A stretch of 29,791 bases of DNA, from positions 1 through 29,791 of the IMG/VR virus record IMGVR_UViG_3300023174_002717; one strand, written 5' to 3'. The stretch is from a virus. The position numbers were made by a program, and so were the translations under genes. Position 1 is the first letter of the stretch. Every line of letters begins with the position of its first letter. Below, piece by piece: positions 22,564 through 29,391 of this stretch. The notes under the pieces are model-generated. The model saw nothing but the letters and a program-made list of their open reading frames with translations, searched no databases and was not told the DNA's origin.

Positions 22564-23633
22564 CAATTTTTCTAATTGATTTAGAAGCAGTTGAAACACG
22601 CTACACGGGCGAGTGGAAGACCCACTTGCCTGCGTTGCTACGAAAGAGGGGACATCATGTTCAAGTTCTATCTGGCCCTGAGGATATTCCCCGGGCTACT
22701 ACTCCAGGTGCTTTTCTCAACTTTGGCGGTACTAACATATACAAGTCTGCTCAAGTTGAACAAATGGGTCGGTTGTTTTGTAACGGATCCGTTCATCCCG
22801 GCGACCACTTTATTTTTACTGATGCTTGGCATCCGGGCATCATAAACTTAAAGTACATGAGTGAATTATTGCAGATTCCTGTAACTATTCACGCACTTTG
22901 GCACGCCGGCAGTTACGATCCTCAAGATTTCTTAGGGCGTTTAATTGGCGATGCTCCTTGGGTTAGACACGCAGAGAAATCATTCTTTGCTGCCATCGAC
23001 CACAACTACTTTGCCACACAGTTTCACATTGATATGTTCTGTAAAAATCTTTTAGATGACACACTAGAAGATACTGTACACGAATTTATCAAAGAAGGTA
23101 AAATTGTGCAGACAGGATGGCCTATGGAATACATGGAAGATACACTACTCATGTATAAAAACATGAAGAAACGTGATCTTATCCTTTTCCCACATCGCCT
23201 TGCACCAGAGAAACAAGTTGAAATCTTCCATGATCTTAAACACTTCCTTCCTCAATATGAATTTGTTGTCTGTCAAGAACAACAATTGACAAAGAACGAA
23301 TATCATAATCTATTAGGTGAAGCTAAACTTGTGTTTAGTGCTAACCTACAAGAAACACTAGGCATCAGTTGGTATGAAGGTGCAGTAGTAGATGCTATTC
23401 CCATGGTTCCGGATCGTTTAAGTTATAGCGAGATGGCATTGGATATGTTTAAGTATCCTAGCAAGTGGACTGAAAGTTACGATGCCTATACCGTATTTCG
23501 TCCGGACCTATGCCGTGCAATTATGTCGCATATGGATAATTATTCTACTAGGATCCCTAGCCTAAATAAACAAGTAGAAATACTAAAAGAAAACTTTTTT
23601 AGTTGCAATAAACTATTAGAGATGTTAAAATAA
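22560..23633 (+). CDS. GT-B fold glycosyltransferase
   Basis: A 357-residue protein. FLIDLEAVETRYTGEW at the start and GHHVQVLSGP form the N-terminal Rossmann half. The C-terminal half has DLILFPHRLAPEKQVEIF (nucleotide-sugar binding strand) and ANLQETLGISWYEGAVVDAIP, which fits the acidic E-x7-E element of GT4-type enzymes. It resembles a family found in T4-like phages of aquatic hosts. Acceptor and sugar are unknown: DNA base, phage protein or host surface are all possible. It sits between the QueD-like and GTP cyclohydrolase genes, so sugar addition to a modified base is worth testing. Confidence 0.75.
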   Translation: MTIFLIDLEAVETRYTGEWKTHLPALLRKRGHHVQVLSGPEDIPRATTPGAFLNFGGTNIYKSAQVEQMGRLFCNGSVHPGDHFIFTDAWHPGIINLKYMSELLQIPVTIHALWHAGSYDPQDFLGRLIGDAPWVRHAEKSFFAAIDHNYFATQFHIDMFCKNLLDDTLEDTVHEFIKEGKIVQTGWPMEYMEDTLLMYKNMKKRDLILFPHRLAPEKQVEIFHDLKHFLPQYEFVVCQEQQLTKNEYHNLLGEAKLVFSANLQETLGISWYEGAVVDAIPMVPDRLSYSEMALDMFKYPSKWTESYDAYTVFRPDLCRAIMSHMDNYSTRIPSLNKQVEILKENFFSCNKLLEMLK

Positions 23634-23674
23634 TAATATAAATGTCATCCACGACATAAACTCGGAGAATTTAA

Positions 23675-24445
23675 TTGACCACATTTACATCAGAAGATTT
23701 AAAAAACGTTCTTGCTGGCGCAGAACAGCAAGGCGATGACGATAAAGGTTATCAAGAAGCATACTTAGGCGATACTATTCGTTTTAAAATGAAACGTGAA
23801 GGCAAACGCTTTTGGGCCGGCGATAACATTAGTGATTATCTTCACGAGGGCGACAAAGAAAAACTAATTGACGAAGCCGCAGAAGCATTTGAAACTGTTC
23901 TTGACCGCTTGCTTATTGATCGTGAGAATGATCCTAATAGCAAAGGTACTGCTCGTCGATTGGCTAAAATGTACTTTAACGAAATTATGGGAGGTCGATA
24001 TGACCCAGCACCAGATGCAACAGCATTTCCAAATGATTCAGAAGATCGCTACGAAGGCATGCTTGTGGTTAGAAGTGAGCTTCGTAGTATGTGCAGTCAT
24101 CATCACCAGCCTGTTTCTGGCGTTGCGTATATCGGAATCATTGCCGCTAATAAACTTATCGGCCTAAGCAAATATACACGTATTGCTCAGTGGTGTGCTC
24201 GTCGTGGTACACTACAAGAAGAACTATGCAATGACATTGCTCGAGAAATTTCTAAAGCAACAGATTCTCAAAACGTAGCAGTCTATATTCAAGCCACACA
24301 CGGTTGCTGTGAGAATCGAGGTATTATGGCACACTCTAGTCTTACACAGACTACAGTACTCAAAGGTGCTTTTAATACTGACGGCAATACAAAAAAAGAA
24401 TTCTTTGATAATATTAAATTACAACAGGAGTTTGCCCCAAGATGA
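23675..24445 (+). CDS. folE: GTP cyclohydrolase I
   Basis: A 256-residue enzyme that opens GTP to dihydroneopterin triphosphate, the first step of folate and of 7-deazaguanine synthesis. The start is TTG at 23675 after CGGAG. The zinc and catalytic motifs are complete: MCSHHHQPVSG (Cys140, His142-His144) and ATHGCCENRG (His209, Cys211-Cys212), plus LIGLSKYTRIAQWCARRGTL between them. It is FolE rather than QueF because it has the HxxC zinc pair and the full length. The N-terminal 60 residues are less conserved. In this phage the likely use is preQ0 supply for the DpdA-like enzyme. Confidence 0.95.
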   Translation: MTTFTSEDLKNVLAGAEQQGDDDKGYQEAYLGDTIRFKMKREGKRFWAGDNISDYLHEGDKEKLIDEAAEAFETVLDRLLIDRENDPNSKGTARRLAKMYFNEIMGGRYDPAPDATAFPNDSEDRYEGMLVVRSELRSMCSHHHQPVSGVAYIGIIAANKLIGLSKYTRIAQWCARRGTLQEELCNDIAREISKATDSQNVAVYIQATHGCCENRGIMAHSSLTQTTVLKGAFNTDGNTKKEFFDNIKLQQEFAPR

Positions 24446-24660
24446 CAACAACAGCCAAAGAACTAGCAGATAATTTAATCAATCGTGCAATGAACATGCA
24501 GGAATTTATTGTTGAACGAGAATTTAATTCAATTCCTGCAGGTGTAGTAAAATTTAATATTCAACACACTGCCGGCGAGCCTGCTAGAATCTTTGTGCCT
24601 GCACTTACTCAAGACGAAGCAGAAGCTATGGTAGACGAATGGTTTAAGGAAGAAGTATGA
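24442..24660 (+). CDS. hypothetical small protein
   Basis: A 72-residue acidic protein with a helical N-terminus, a beta-rich middle (IPAGVVKFNIQHTAGEPARI) and a helical end (QDEAEAMVDEWFKEEV). It is not recognised. It overlaps folE and the cupin gene by four bases each. Confidence 0.55.
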   Translation: MTTTAKELADNLINRAMNMQEFIVEREFNSIPAGVVKFNIQHTAGEPARIFVPALTQDEAEAMVDEWFKEEV

Positions 24661-25118
24661 TTTGGTTGTTGAAATTACTTGATAAGTTAGGTCGTAAACG
24701 TGTCATTATGGATCGTGTTGACAACGAGCCATATTTAGAACGTTATTATCTATTCCTTAAAGATCGTAAACATTTTCCGTTTAATGTGTTCTTGCACAAG
24801 TTCCTAAAAGGTGATCCGGACGATGTTCATGATCACCCATGGCCGTATGCCACGCTGATTTTGAAAGGTGGATACTATGAATGGATTCCACAATTTAACT
24901 CAGACGGTACTAAATCATGTGAGATACGCAAATGGAGAGGACCTGGCCATTTTCGTATATGTAGCCCTAACAGCTATCATCGTATTGAGCTTGCTCATGG
25001 CATAACTGCTTGGACTTTGTTCATGCCCGGCCCACAAAAACGTGAGTGGGGATTTCTAGTTAAAAATAAATGGATTCAAAACGATGAATACATGGCCATG
25101 AGAAAGGCAGCTAAATGA
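24657..25118 (+). CDS. cupin-fold protein
   Basis: A 153-residue protein with a double-stranded beta-helix pattern. DVHDHPWPYATLILKGGYYEW carries His58, His60 and Glu75 of cupin motif 1, and SYHRIEL carries His108 of motif 2, so a metal site is likely. HGITAWTLFMPGPQKREWGF ends the barrel. The reaction is unknown (small cupins include isomerases and dioxygenases). It overlaps the phosphoribosyltransferase gene by four bases. Confidence 0.75.
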   Translation: MIWLLKLLDKLGRKRVIMDRVDNEPYLERYYLFLKDRKHFPFNVFLHKFLKGDPDDVHDHPWPYATLILKGGYYEWIPQFNSDGTKSCEIRKWRGPGHFRICSPNSYHRIELAHGITAWTLFMPGPQKREWGFLVKNKWIQNDEYMAMRKAAK

Positions 25119-25612
25119 ACAAACGCACTGTAACATGGCCCGAGCTACAACACCTAGTATCTAAGATTTGCAGAGATGTTTCTGCAAGTAATTGGCGACC
25201 TGATTACATTGTGGGTATCACTAGAGGCGGGCTTGTTCCCGCTGTTTTAATTAGCCATTGGCTCGATGTTCCGTTAGAAACATTAAAGGTCAGTCTTCGA
25301 GATGAAGGACAAACTGAAAGCAACTGCTGGATGTCAGAAGATGCGTTCAACGGAAAAAATATTTTAATCGTCGATGACATCAATGACAGCGGTGCAACTA
25401 TCAATTGGATCATTGAAGATTGGCGTTCAAACGGTCTACCAGATGATCCTGTGTGGGACAATGTGTGGAACAAGAATGTACGGTATGCTGTGCTATTTGA
25501 TAATCTAGCATCAGATGCTGCAATTACCGCAGACTACACAGGCGTCGAAATCAATAAAGCAGAAAACAATGCATGGATAGATTTTCCATTTGAGGATTGG
25601 TGGGCTAAGTGA
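25115..25612 (+). CDS. purine-type phosphoribosyltransferase
   Basis: A 165-residue protein. YIVGITRGGLVPAVLISHWL is the N-terminal loop and ILIVDDINDSGATI (Asp87-Asp88 to Thr95) is the PRPP-binding motif of type I phosphoribosyltransferases. The size and the start pattern are closest to xanthine/guanine phosphoribosyltransferase (Gpt). It would salvage a purine base to its nucleotide, feeding dGTP or GTP pools. The substrate is not certain. It ends in a GTGA overlap with the next gene. Confidence 0.88.
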   Translation: MNKRTVTWPELQHLVSKICRDVSASNWRPDYIVGITRGGLVPAVLISHWLDVPLETLKVSLRDEGQTESNCWMSEDAFNGKNILIVDDINDSGATINWIIEDWRSNGLPDDPVWDNVWNKNVRYAVLFDNLASDAAITADYTGVEINKAENNAWIDFPFEDWWAK

Positions 25613-26538
25613 AGTTTTTAGATACGTTTTATGAAATAGACTTTGTGAATGAAAACAAAGCTACCACCACGCTGACGTATCAAATTGTAGATACTCCTGT
25701 TTCACAAATATGGTTAGACAGAGTTCGATGGATCATGCAGGTAGACAATCATTCTGTATTTGAAAATCAATGGGCTAATGTTTTACCAGATAGCAGAGAA
25801 ATAATCGATCTTTGGAAAACAATGAAGCGGCTTGTTGATGGAACTAACAGCAAACAGTATGTTGATGTTGATTTTATTGATATGCCCGACACCATTGATC
25901 CGACTGCTGATAATCAAAAAATGTTAAATCATTTGCACCATGTGTTTCATATGTTTATTGAAAAGGTAGGGGACACACATCGTACATATAATCCGCTTGT
26001 GCAATTAAATGTCTATATTCACAAGTTAGAAAAATTAGTACAAAATTTAAAGAACACGGAAAATACAATTGTAAACTATTCTTTCTTCTTACACGGAAAT
26101 GTTAAAAATTCTCCAACTGGCGGAGATCATACTGTTCCAATTACAGATAAATCATTATACCAGTACTGGGATCATCCTGACGAGTTTGGTGATCTGTTAT
26201 TAGGCTATCACACTATTGGTAAAAATATTCATCATTGTTGTTTAGACAACGATATTGAACTAGTCAAAAGCGGTGGAGTTAGGCCGCAGGTAACAATTGG
26301 CAACGAAGTTATTTTGCAGTTTAGAAGAGGAAAAACTGATATAAGTAATCAACATAGAATGATCAACAGTTGGGTAAAAGAAAATAATTTAGAATCATTT
26401 ATTGATATGACTGCTCCTGAAAATCAAGTAGGTGCATTACCGCTGTTAGGAAGAATTCAAGGTACGTATTCCATAGAAGAAATTAGCGATCTTTTTAAAA
26501 CATCTAGAGTAACTACAACACGTTTAATTGAGAAATAA
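25609..26538 (+). CDS. hypothetical His-rich protein
   Basis: A 309-residue protein starting at GTG in a GTGA overlap. It is not recognised. A His-rich helical stretch (HLHHVFHMFIEKVGDTHRTY) and a second His cluster (HTIGKNIHHCCLDNDIELV) could form a metal site. The C-terminal 60 residues look like a helical module with EENNLESF-type and SIEEISDLFKTSRVTTTRLI segments, the last resembling a helix-turn-helix. No membrane segment is seen. Confidence 0.65.
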   Translation: MKFLDTFYEIDFVNENKATTTLTYQIVDTPVSQIWLDRVRWIMQVDNHSVFENQWANVLPDSREIIDLWKTMKRLVDGTNSKQYVDVDFIDMPDTIDPTADNQKMLNHLHHVFHMFIEKVGDTHRTYNPLVQLNVYIHKLEKLVQNLKNTENTIVNYSFFLHGNVKNSPTGGDHTVPITDKSLYQYWDHPDEFGDLLLGYHTIGKNIHHCCLDNDIELVKSGGVRPQVTIGNEVILQFRRGKTDISNQHRMINSWVKENNLESFIDMTAPENQVGALPLLGRIQGTYSIEEISDLFKTSRVTTTRLIEK

Positions 26539-26539
26539 T

Positions 26540-26779
26540 ATGAGTACAATTATTAGACACAGTAACACTTGCCAAGTTAAAATGGCAAAAAGCAGCAAGA
26601 CCGTTGAGGCAGAAGTTTCACAATTTATTTTTGAACAAGTGTTAGAAGTTGTTCTCAACAAGAGTGTAAAACTTAAACTTAAATGGAACGGTAAAGTCTA
26701 CGAAGGTCGAGGTGCAGGGATGGATGTAGAAAGTGTCGGCCCTACAATTACTAGAACTCAAACAACTTCAAGAGGTTAA
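26540..26779 (+). CDS. hypothetical small basic protein
   Basis: A 79-residue protein starting one base after the previous stop; an in-frame TTG at 26528 is less likely. It is Lys-rich with strands KLKLKWNGKVYEGRG and a Thr/Ser-rich end. It is not recognised. Confidence 0.55.
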   Translation: MSTIIRHSNTCQVKMAKSSKTVEAEVSQFIFEQVLEVVLNKSVKLKLKWNGKVYEGRGAGMDVESVGPTITRTQTTSRG

Positions 26780-26780
26780 A

Positions 26781-27158
26781 ATGAACTTGCATTACTCATT
26801 AGAAGATGCTCAAGAAGCAGGACAGGCACCTTGGGACAACGTTGTGCAAGATGATTTTCATGTGGTTGTTTTTAAAGACAAGTATCCAGTTACTGATGGG
26901 CATTTGTTATTTGTGCCTAAATACTCTGCTGTAGGAGTTATTGAAGATTGTTTTGCTGATGCACTTAAATTAGGTCAAGAAAAAGTCAAAGCAGGGGAAT
27001 GGGACGGATTTAACATTGGTCTAAATTGGGGCGAGGCAGCAGGACAAACAGTACCGTATCCCCATGTACATTTAATTCCGCGGCGCAAAGGAGATATGGA
27101 AGATCCCACTGGTGGTGTTCGACATGTTATTCCAGAAAAAGGTAATTATAAAAAATGA
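26781..27158 (+). CDS. HIT-family nucleotide hydrolase/transferase
   Basis: A 125-residue protein. The ATG at 26781 is one base after the previous stop, and an in-frame ATG at 26733 would lie inside the upstream gene. GHLLFVPK (40-47) and QTVPYPHVHLIPRRKGD (89-105) form the HIT nucleotide-binding core. The HxHxH triad is Tyr93-Pro-His95-Val-His97, so the first His is replaced by Tyr while the nucleophilic His95 and His97 are kept. HIT proteins cleave nucleoside phosphoramidates, dinucleoside polyphosphates or AMP-protein adducts. RHVIPEKGNY completes the family pattern. Confidence 0.9.
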   Translation: MNLHYSLEDAQEAGQAPWDNVVQDDFHVVVFKDKYPVTDGHLLFVPKYSAVGVIEDCFADALKLGQEKVKAGEWDGFNIGLNWGEAAGQTVPYPHVHLIPRRKGDMEDPTGGVRHVIPEKGNYKK

Positions 27159-27970
27159 GTCGAGTATTGTTTATTGGTGATAGTCATACCTGCGGATATG
27201 TAAGTGAGCCTGGTAAAGTTGGGCCTGGTAGTTATAGTTTTTGGAACGATAATAATTATGCCGAATTGTATGGCATAGAAAACAAAAAAGCAACTGCTAT
27301 ATATTCGATGGCAGGTGTTAGCAATCGCATGTATACTGATTGGATGACATCAATGTTTCAAAAATATCAAGATATAGACGAGGTATTCTTGTGTCTTGCA
27401 CCAATGAATAGATTTACACTAGGGTTTGAAAGTCAGTTAAATGACGAGGTTATTCCTTTAGACCATTTTACTAGAGACTCAAAAGATAATACTGATATGT
27501 TAGCACGGTATTCAGATCTAATGCAAGCAGAAGGGTATGTCCAACTTCTACAGAAACCAGTCTATGACGATTACAGTAATTTTCCAGGGTTTGAACTCAG
27601 TGTTGAAAACGGATTAGTTAAACCTGATTTAAGAAAACACACCTATGCTCAAATAAAATTATTTTTTGAGCTGAATACCTATTTAGAAAAAAGAGATTTT
27701 CTTTTAAACATGTATGTTTGGGATAGACTTTGTGCCGAGCACGATGCTAAACTGTATATATTCTGTATGACTGATCGTTTAAAATATCCAGACGACTATG
27801 AGTATTATGGAAAATTGCAAGCAACAACCATTAGTACCAAAGCAGTCGAAGGATTTTTTAAATCAAGAATGATTGATCACAAAAAATACTTTATTGAAGA
27901 TAAAGAACATTATAACAAAGAATATCATCATATGATTGCTACTCAGTTTTTACCATGGCTAAAAAGTTAA
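27155..27970 (+). CDS. SGNH/GDSL-hydrolase-like protein 1
   Basis: A 271-residue protein. VLFIGDSHTCG (Ser10 in GDSH) is SGNH block I. YSMAGVSNRMYTDWM fits block II (Gly with Asn), and EDKEHYNKEYHHM near the C-terminus has the candidate catalytic Asp/His pair. SGNH enzymes are esterases or deacetylases of lipids, glycans or cell-wall sugars. No signal peptide is seen, so it acts in the cytoplasm or on the virion. It overlaps the next SGNH gene by 16 bases. Confidence 0.7.
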   Translation: MSRVLFIGDSHTCGYVSEPGKVGPGSYSFWNDNNYAELYGIENKKATAIYSMAGVSNRMYTDWMTSMFQKYQDIDEVFLCLAPMNRFTLGFESQLNDEVIPLDHFTRDSKDNTDMLARYSDLMQAEGYVQLLQKPVYDDYSNFPGFELSVENGLVKPDLRKHTYAQIKLFFELNTYLEKRDFLLNMYVWDRLCAEHDAKLYIFCMTDRLKYPDDYEYYGKLQATTISTKAVEGFFKSRMIDHKKYFIEDKEHYNKEYHHMIATQFLPWLKS

Positions 27971-28554
27971 AATTACTCATAGCTGGAGATAGCTTTGCGG
28001 CACGATGGCCCAATGTTACTACAGGCTGGGTAAATCTATTAGAAGATCATTATATCGTAACTAACATTGCACAAGCAGGTGTTAGTGAATATAAGATCTT
28101 AAAACAAATAGAATCTCAAGATTTAACGCAATACGACATGATTATTGTTAGTCATACCAGTCCAAGCAGAGTACATACTACTAATCATCCGTTGCACAAA
28201 GATGGCTTTCACAAGGATTGCGATTTAATCTTTAACGATATTGCCGATAGAATTTCAATTTTCAATAAAAATTTAGCTGTTAGTCAAGGTTGGTTCAAGT
28301 ATCACTACGATGAAGTTTATCAAATTGACATGTACAACTTGATCCGTGAAAAGATCAATGCTCTCATCAATATTCCCTATATTAGCCTAAGTCATGTTGA
28401 TATTGTAAACCAACTATCAATAGAAAAAACACATATTGATTTTAGTGATCTATGGAAAATAGAAAGAGGTACTATGAATCACTATACATACAATGGGAAT
28501 TGTGCAGTCTTTAAATCTATAAAAATTAAATTACTAGAACTTGAAGGAAAATAA
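27955..28554 (+). CDS. SGNH/GDSL-hydrolase-like protein 2
   Basis: A 199-residue protein. LLIAGDSFAARW (Ser13 in GDS) is SGNH block I, NIAQAGVSEYKILKQIE resembles block II with Gly/Ser, and MNHYTYNGN near the end may supply His. It follows the similar gene 1, so the two may be diverged paralogues. Overall similarity between the two is low outside the GDS block. The substrate is unknown. Confidence 0.65.
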   Translation: MAKKLKLLIAGDSFAARWPNVTTGWVNLLEDHYIVTNIAQAGVSEYKILKQIESQDLTQYDMIIVSHTSPSRVHTTNHPLHKDGFHKDCDLIFNDIADRISIFNKNLAVSQGWFKYHYDEVYQIDMYNLIREKINALINIPYISLSHVDIVNQLSIEKTHIDFSDLWKIERGTMNHYTYNGNCAVFKSIKIKLLELEGK

Positions 28555-28556
28555 TC

Positions 28557-28742
28557 ATGGAAAAAGTTGAAGCGGGCAGTGTTTGGGTAGGTAGTAATAA
28601 TCGTGAAAAATTTGTTGTCATTACTGTGACTGAGGTAGACGGTCATACTTGGGTACATTACCGTACAGAAAATACAAATAAAGAATATTCTTGTTATATA
28701 GAAAGTTTTCTTCAACGGTTCACTAGGCATGTCAACAGTTAA
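28557..28742 (+). CDS. hypothetical small beta-rich protein
   Basis: A 61-residue protein with beta strands (VEAGSVWVGSNNREKFVVIT; TWVHYRTEN) and YSCYIESFLQRFTRHV at the end. The order of glycine and tryptophan positions suggests a small barrel such as an SH3-like fold. No named family is recognised. It starts two bases after the previous stop and overlaps the next gene by 14 bases. Confidence 0.6.
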   Translation: MEKVEAGSVWVGSNNREKFVVITVTEVDGHTWVHYRTENTNKEYSCYIESFLQRFTRHVNS

Positions 28743-28989
28743 AAAACATAAACAATTTAGCACAAGGAAATTATCGTTGAGTGAAAATAAAACATACGAA
28801 GTAATTGTTCCGTGGCATCAAGGTCAAGACGGATTTTGGTGGAATGAAACTTGTGCTAAAGTGCTAACTGTATTTGGTCTTCCGGGTGACCGATATCGTT
28901 ATAGTCCCGAAATGGATAAGATGACATTCTTCTTTGGCAACGAAGCTGATCAGTTTACCTGTAAAATTTTATTGAGTGATAGATTATGA
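28729..28989 (+). CDS. hypothetical small protein
   Basis: An 86-residue protein with a basic N-terminus, a central VIVPWHQGQDGFWWNETC segment and DKMTFFFGNEADQFTCKILL at the end. It is not recognised. It overlaps both neighbours. Confidence 0.6.
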   Translation: MSTVKKHKQFSTRKLSLSENKTYEVIVPWHQGQDGFWWNETCAKVLTVFGLPGDRYRYSPEMDKMTFFFGNEADQFTCKILLSDRL

Positions 28990-29207
28990 AATACATTAGT
29001 AATATAATTATTGCATTGAGCCTAGCTGTTCTAGCAGTATATATTTTGACATCAGAGCCCCAAGAGTACAGGGTATATGACTGCGGAATGGCAGAATGGC
29101 ACCCCGATATTCCAATTGAAGTCAAAGAAGAATGTCGAAAAAGACGATCAAACGAATGGCAAAAACAACATCCTGAAAGAACCAATCATGAAAAATACAC
29201 AACCTAA
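28986..29207 (+). CDS. small single-pass membrane protein
   Basis: A 73-residue protein. One N-terminal hydrophobic helix (IIIALSLAVLAVYIL) is followed by a charged, probably periplasmic or cytoplasmic tail with two Cys (YDCGMAEWHPD, EECRKRR). It could be a membrane-anchored regulator or an uncleaved signal-anchor protein. It overlaps the next gene by 20 bases. Confidence 0.6.
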   Translation: MKYISNIIIALSLAVLAVYILTSEPQEYRVYDCGMAEWHPDIPIEVKEECRKRRSNEWQKQHPERTNHEKYTT

Positions 29208-29385
29208 CTCTTGGACATTGACTGTTGAAGATGACCCCGAAACAGGTGACGCAATACTGACCTTCCCTCCAGACTTGCTAGAACAAGCAGGTTGGAAAGA
29301 AGGTGATACTATAAATTGGATTGACCAAAAAGACGGCAGTTGGCGTTTAGTAAAGGTTGACAAAACTACTGAAAAGAGTGTATAA
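29188..29385 (+). CDS. AbrB/SpoVT-like swapped-hairpin protein
   Basis: A 65-residue protein. The ATG at 29188 is chosen; longer in-frame starts overlap the upstream gene further. PPDLLEQAGWKEGDTINWID and GSWRLVK match the AbrB-type swapped-hairpin domain, in which the leading strand (ILTFPPDLL) is followed by GWKEGD. Such proteins are DNA-binding regulators or antitoxins. It carries the -35 element of the next promoter in its coding sequence. Confidence 0.75.
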   Translation: MKNTQPNSWTLTVEDDPETGDAILTFPPDLLEQAGWKEGDTINWIDQKDGSWRLVKVDKTTEKSV

Positions 29386-29386
29386 T
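29357..29386 (+). promoter_or_regulatory. consensus sigma70 promoter for queE
   Basis: TTGACA (29357-29362), an 18-base spacer and TATAAT (29381-29386). The ATG of the QueE-like gene is at 29392, so the start of transcription falls on or next to it and no ribosome site is seen: a leaderless mRNA is predicted, as at 2096. Confidence 0.75.
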
Positions 29387-29391
29387 ATATT

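Noticed and set aside
23675-24445. QueF (preQ0 reductase) instead of GTP cyclohydrolase I
   Set aside because: The CSHHH and HGCC metal motifs and the length fit FolE; the QueF-specific motif is not seen.
24496-24519. Internal MQEFIVE in the 24442 protein, similar to the capsid-targeting-like motif
   Set aside because: It is internal at residue 19; the ATGA-coupled start at 24442 is better, and the gene lies outside the head block.
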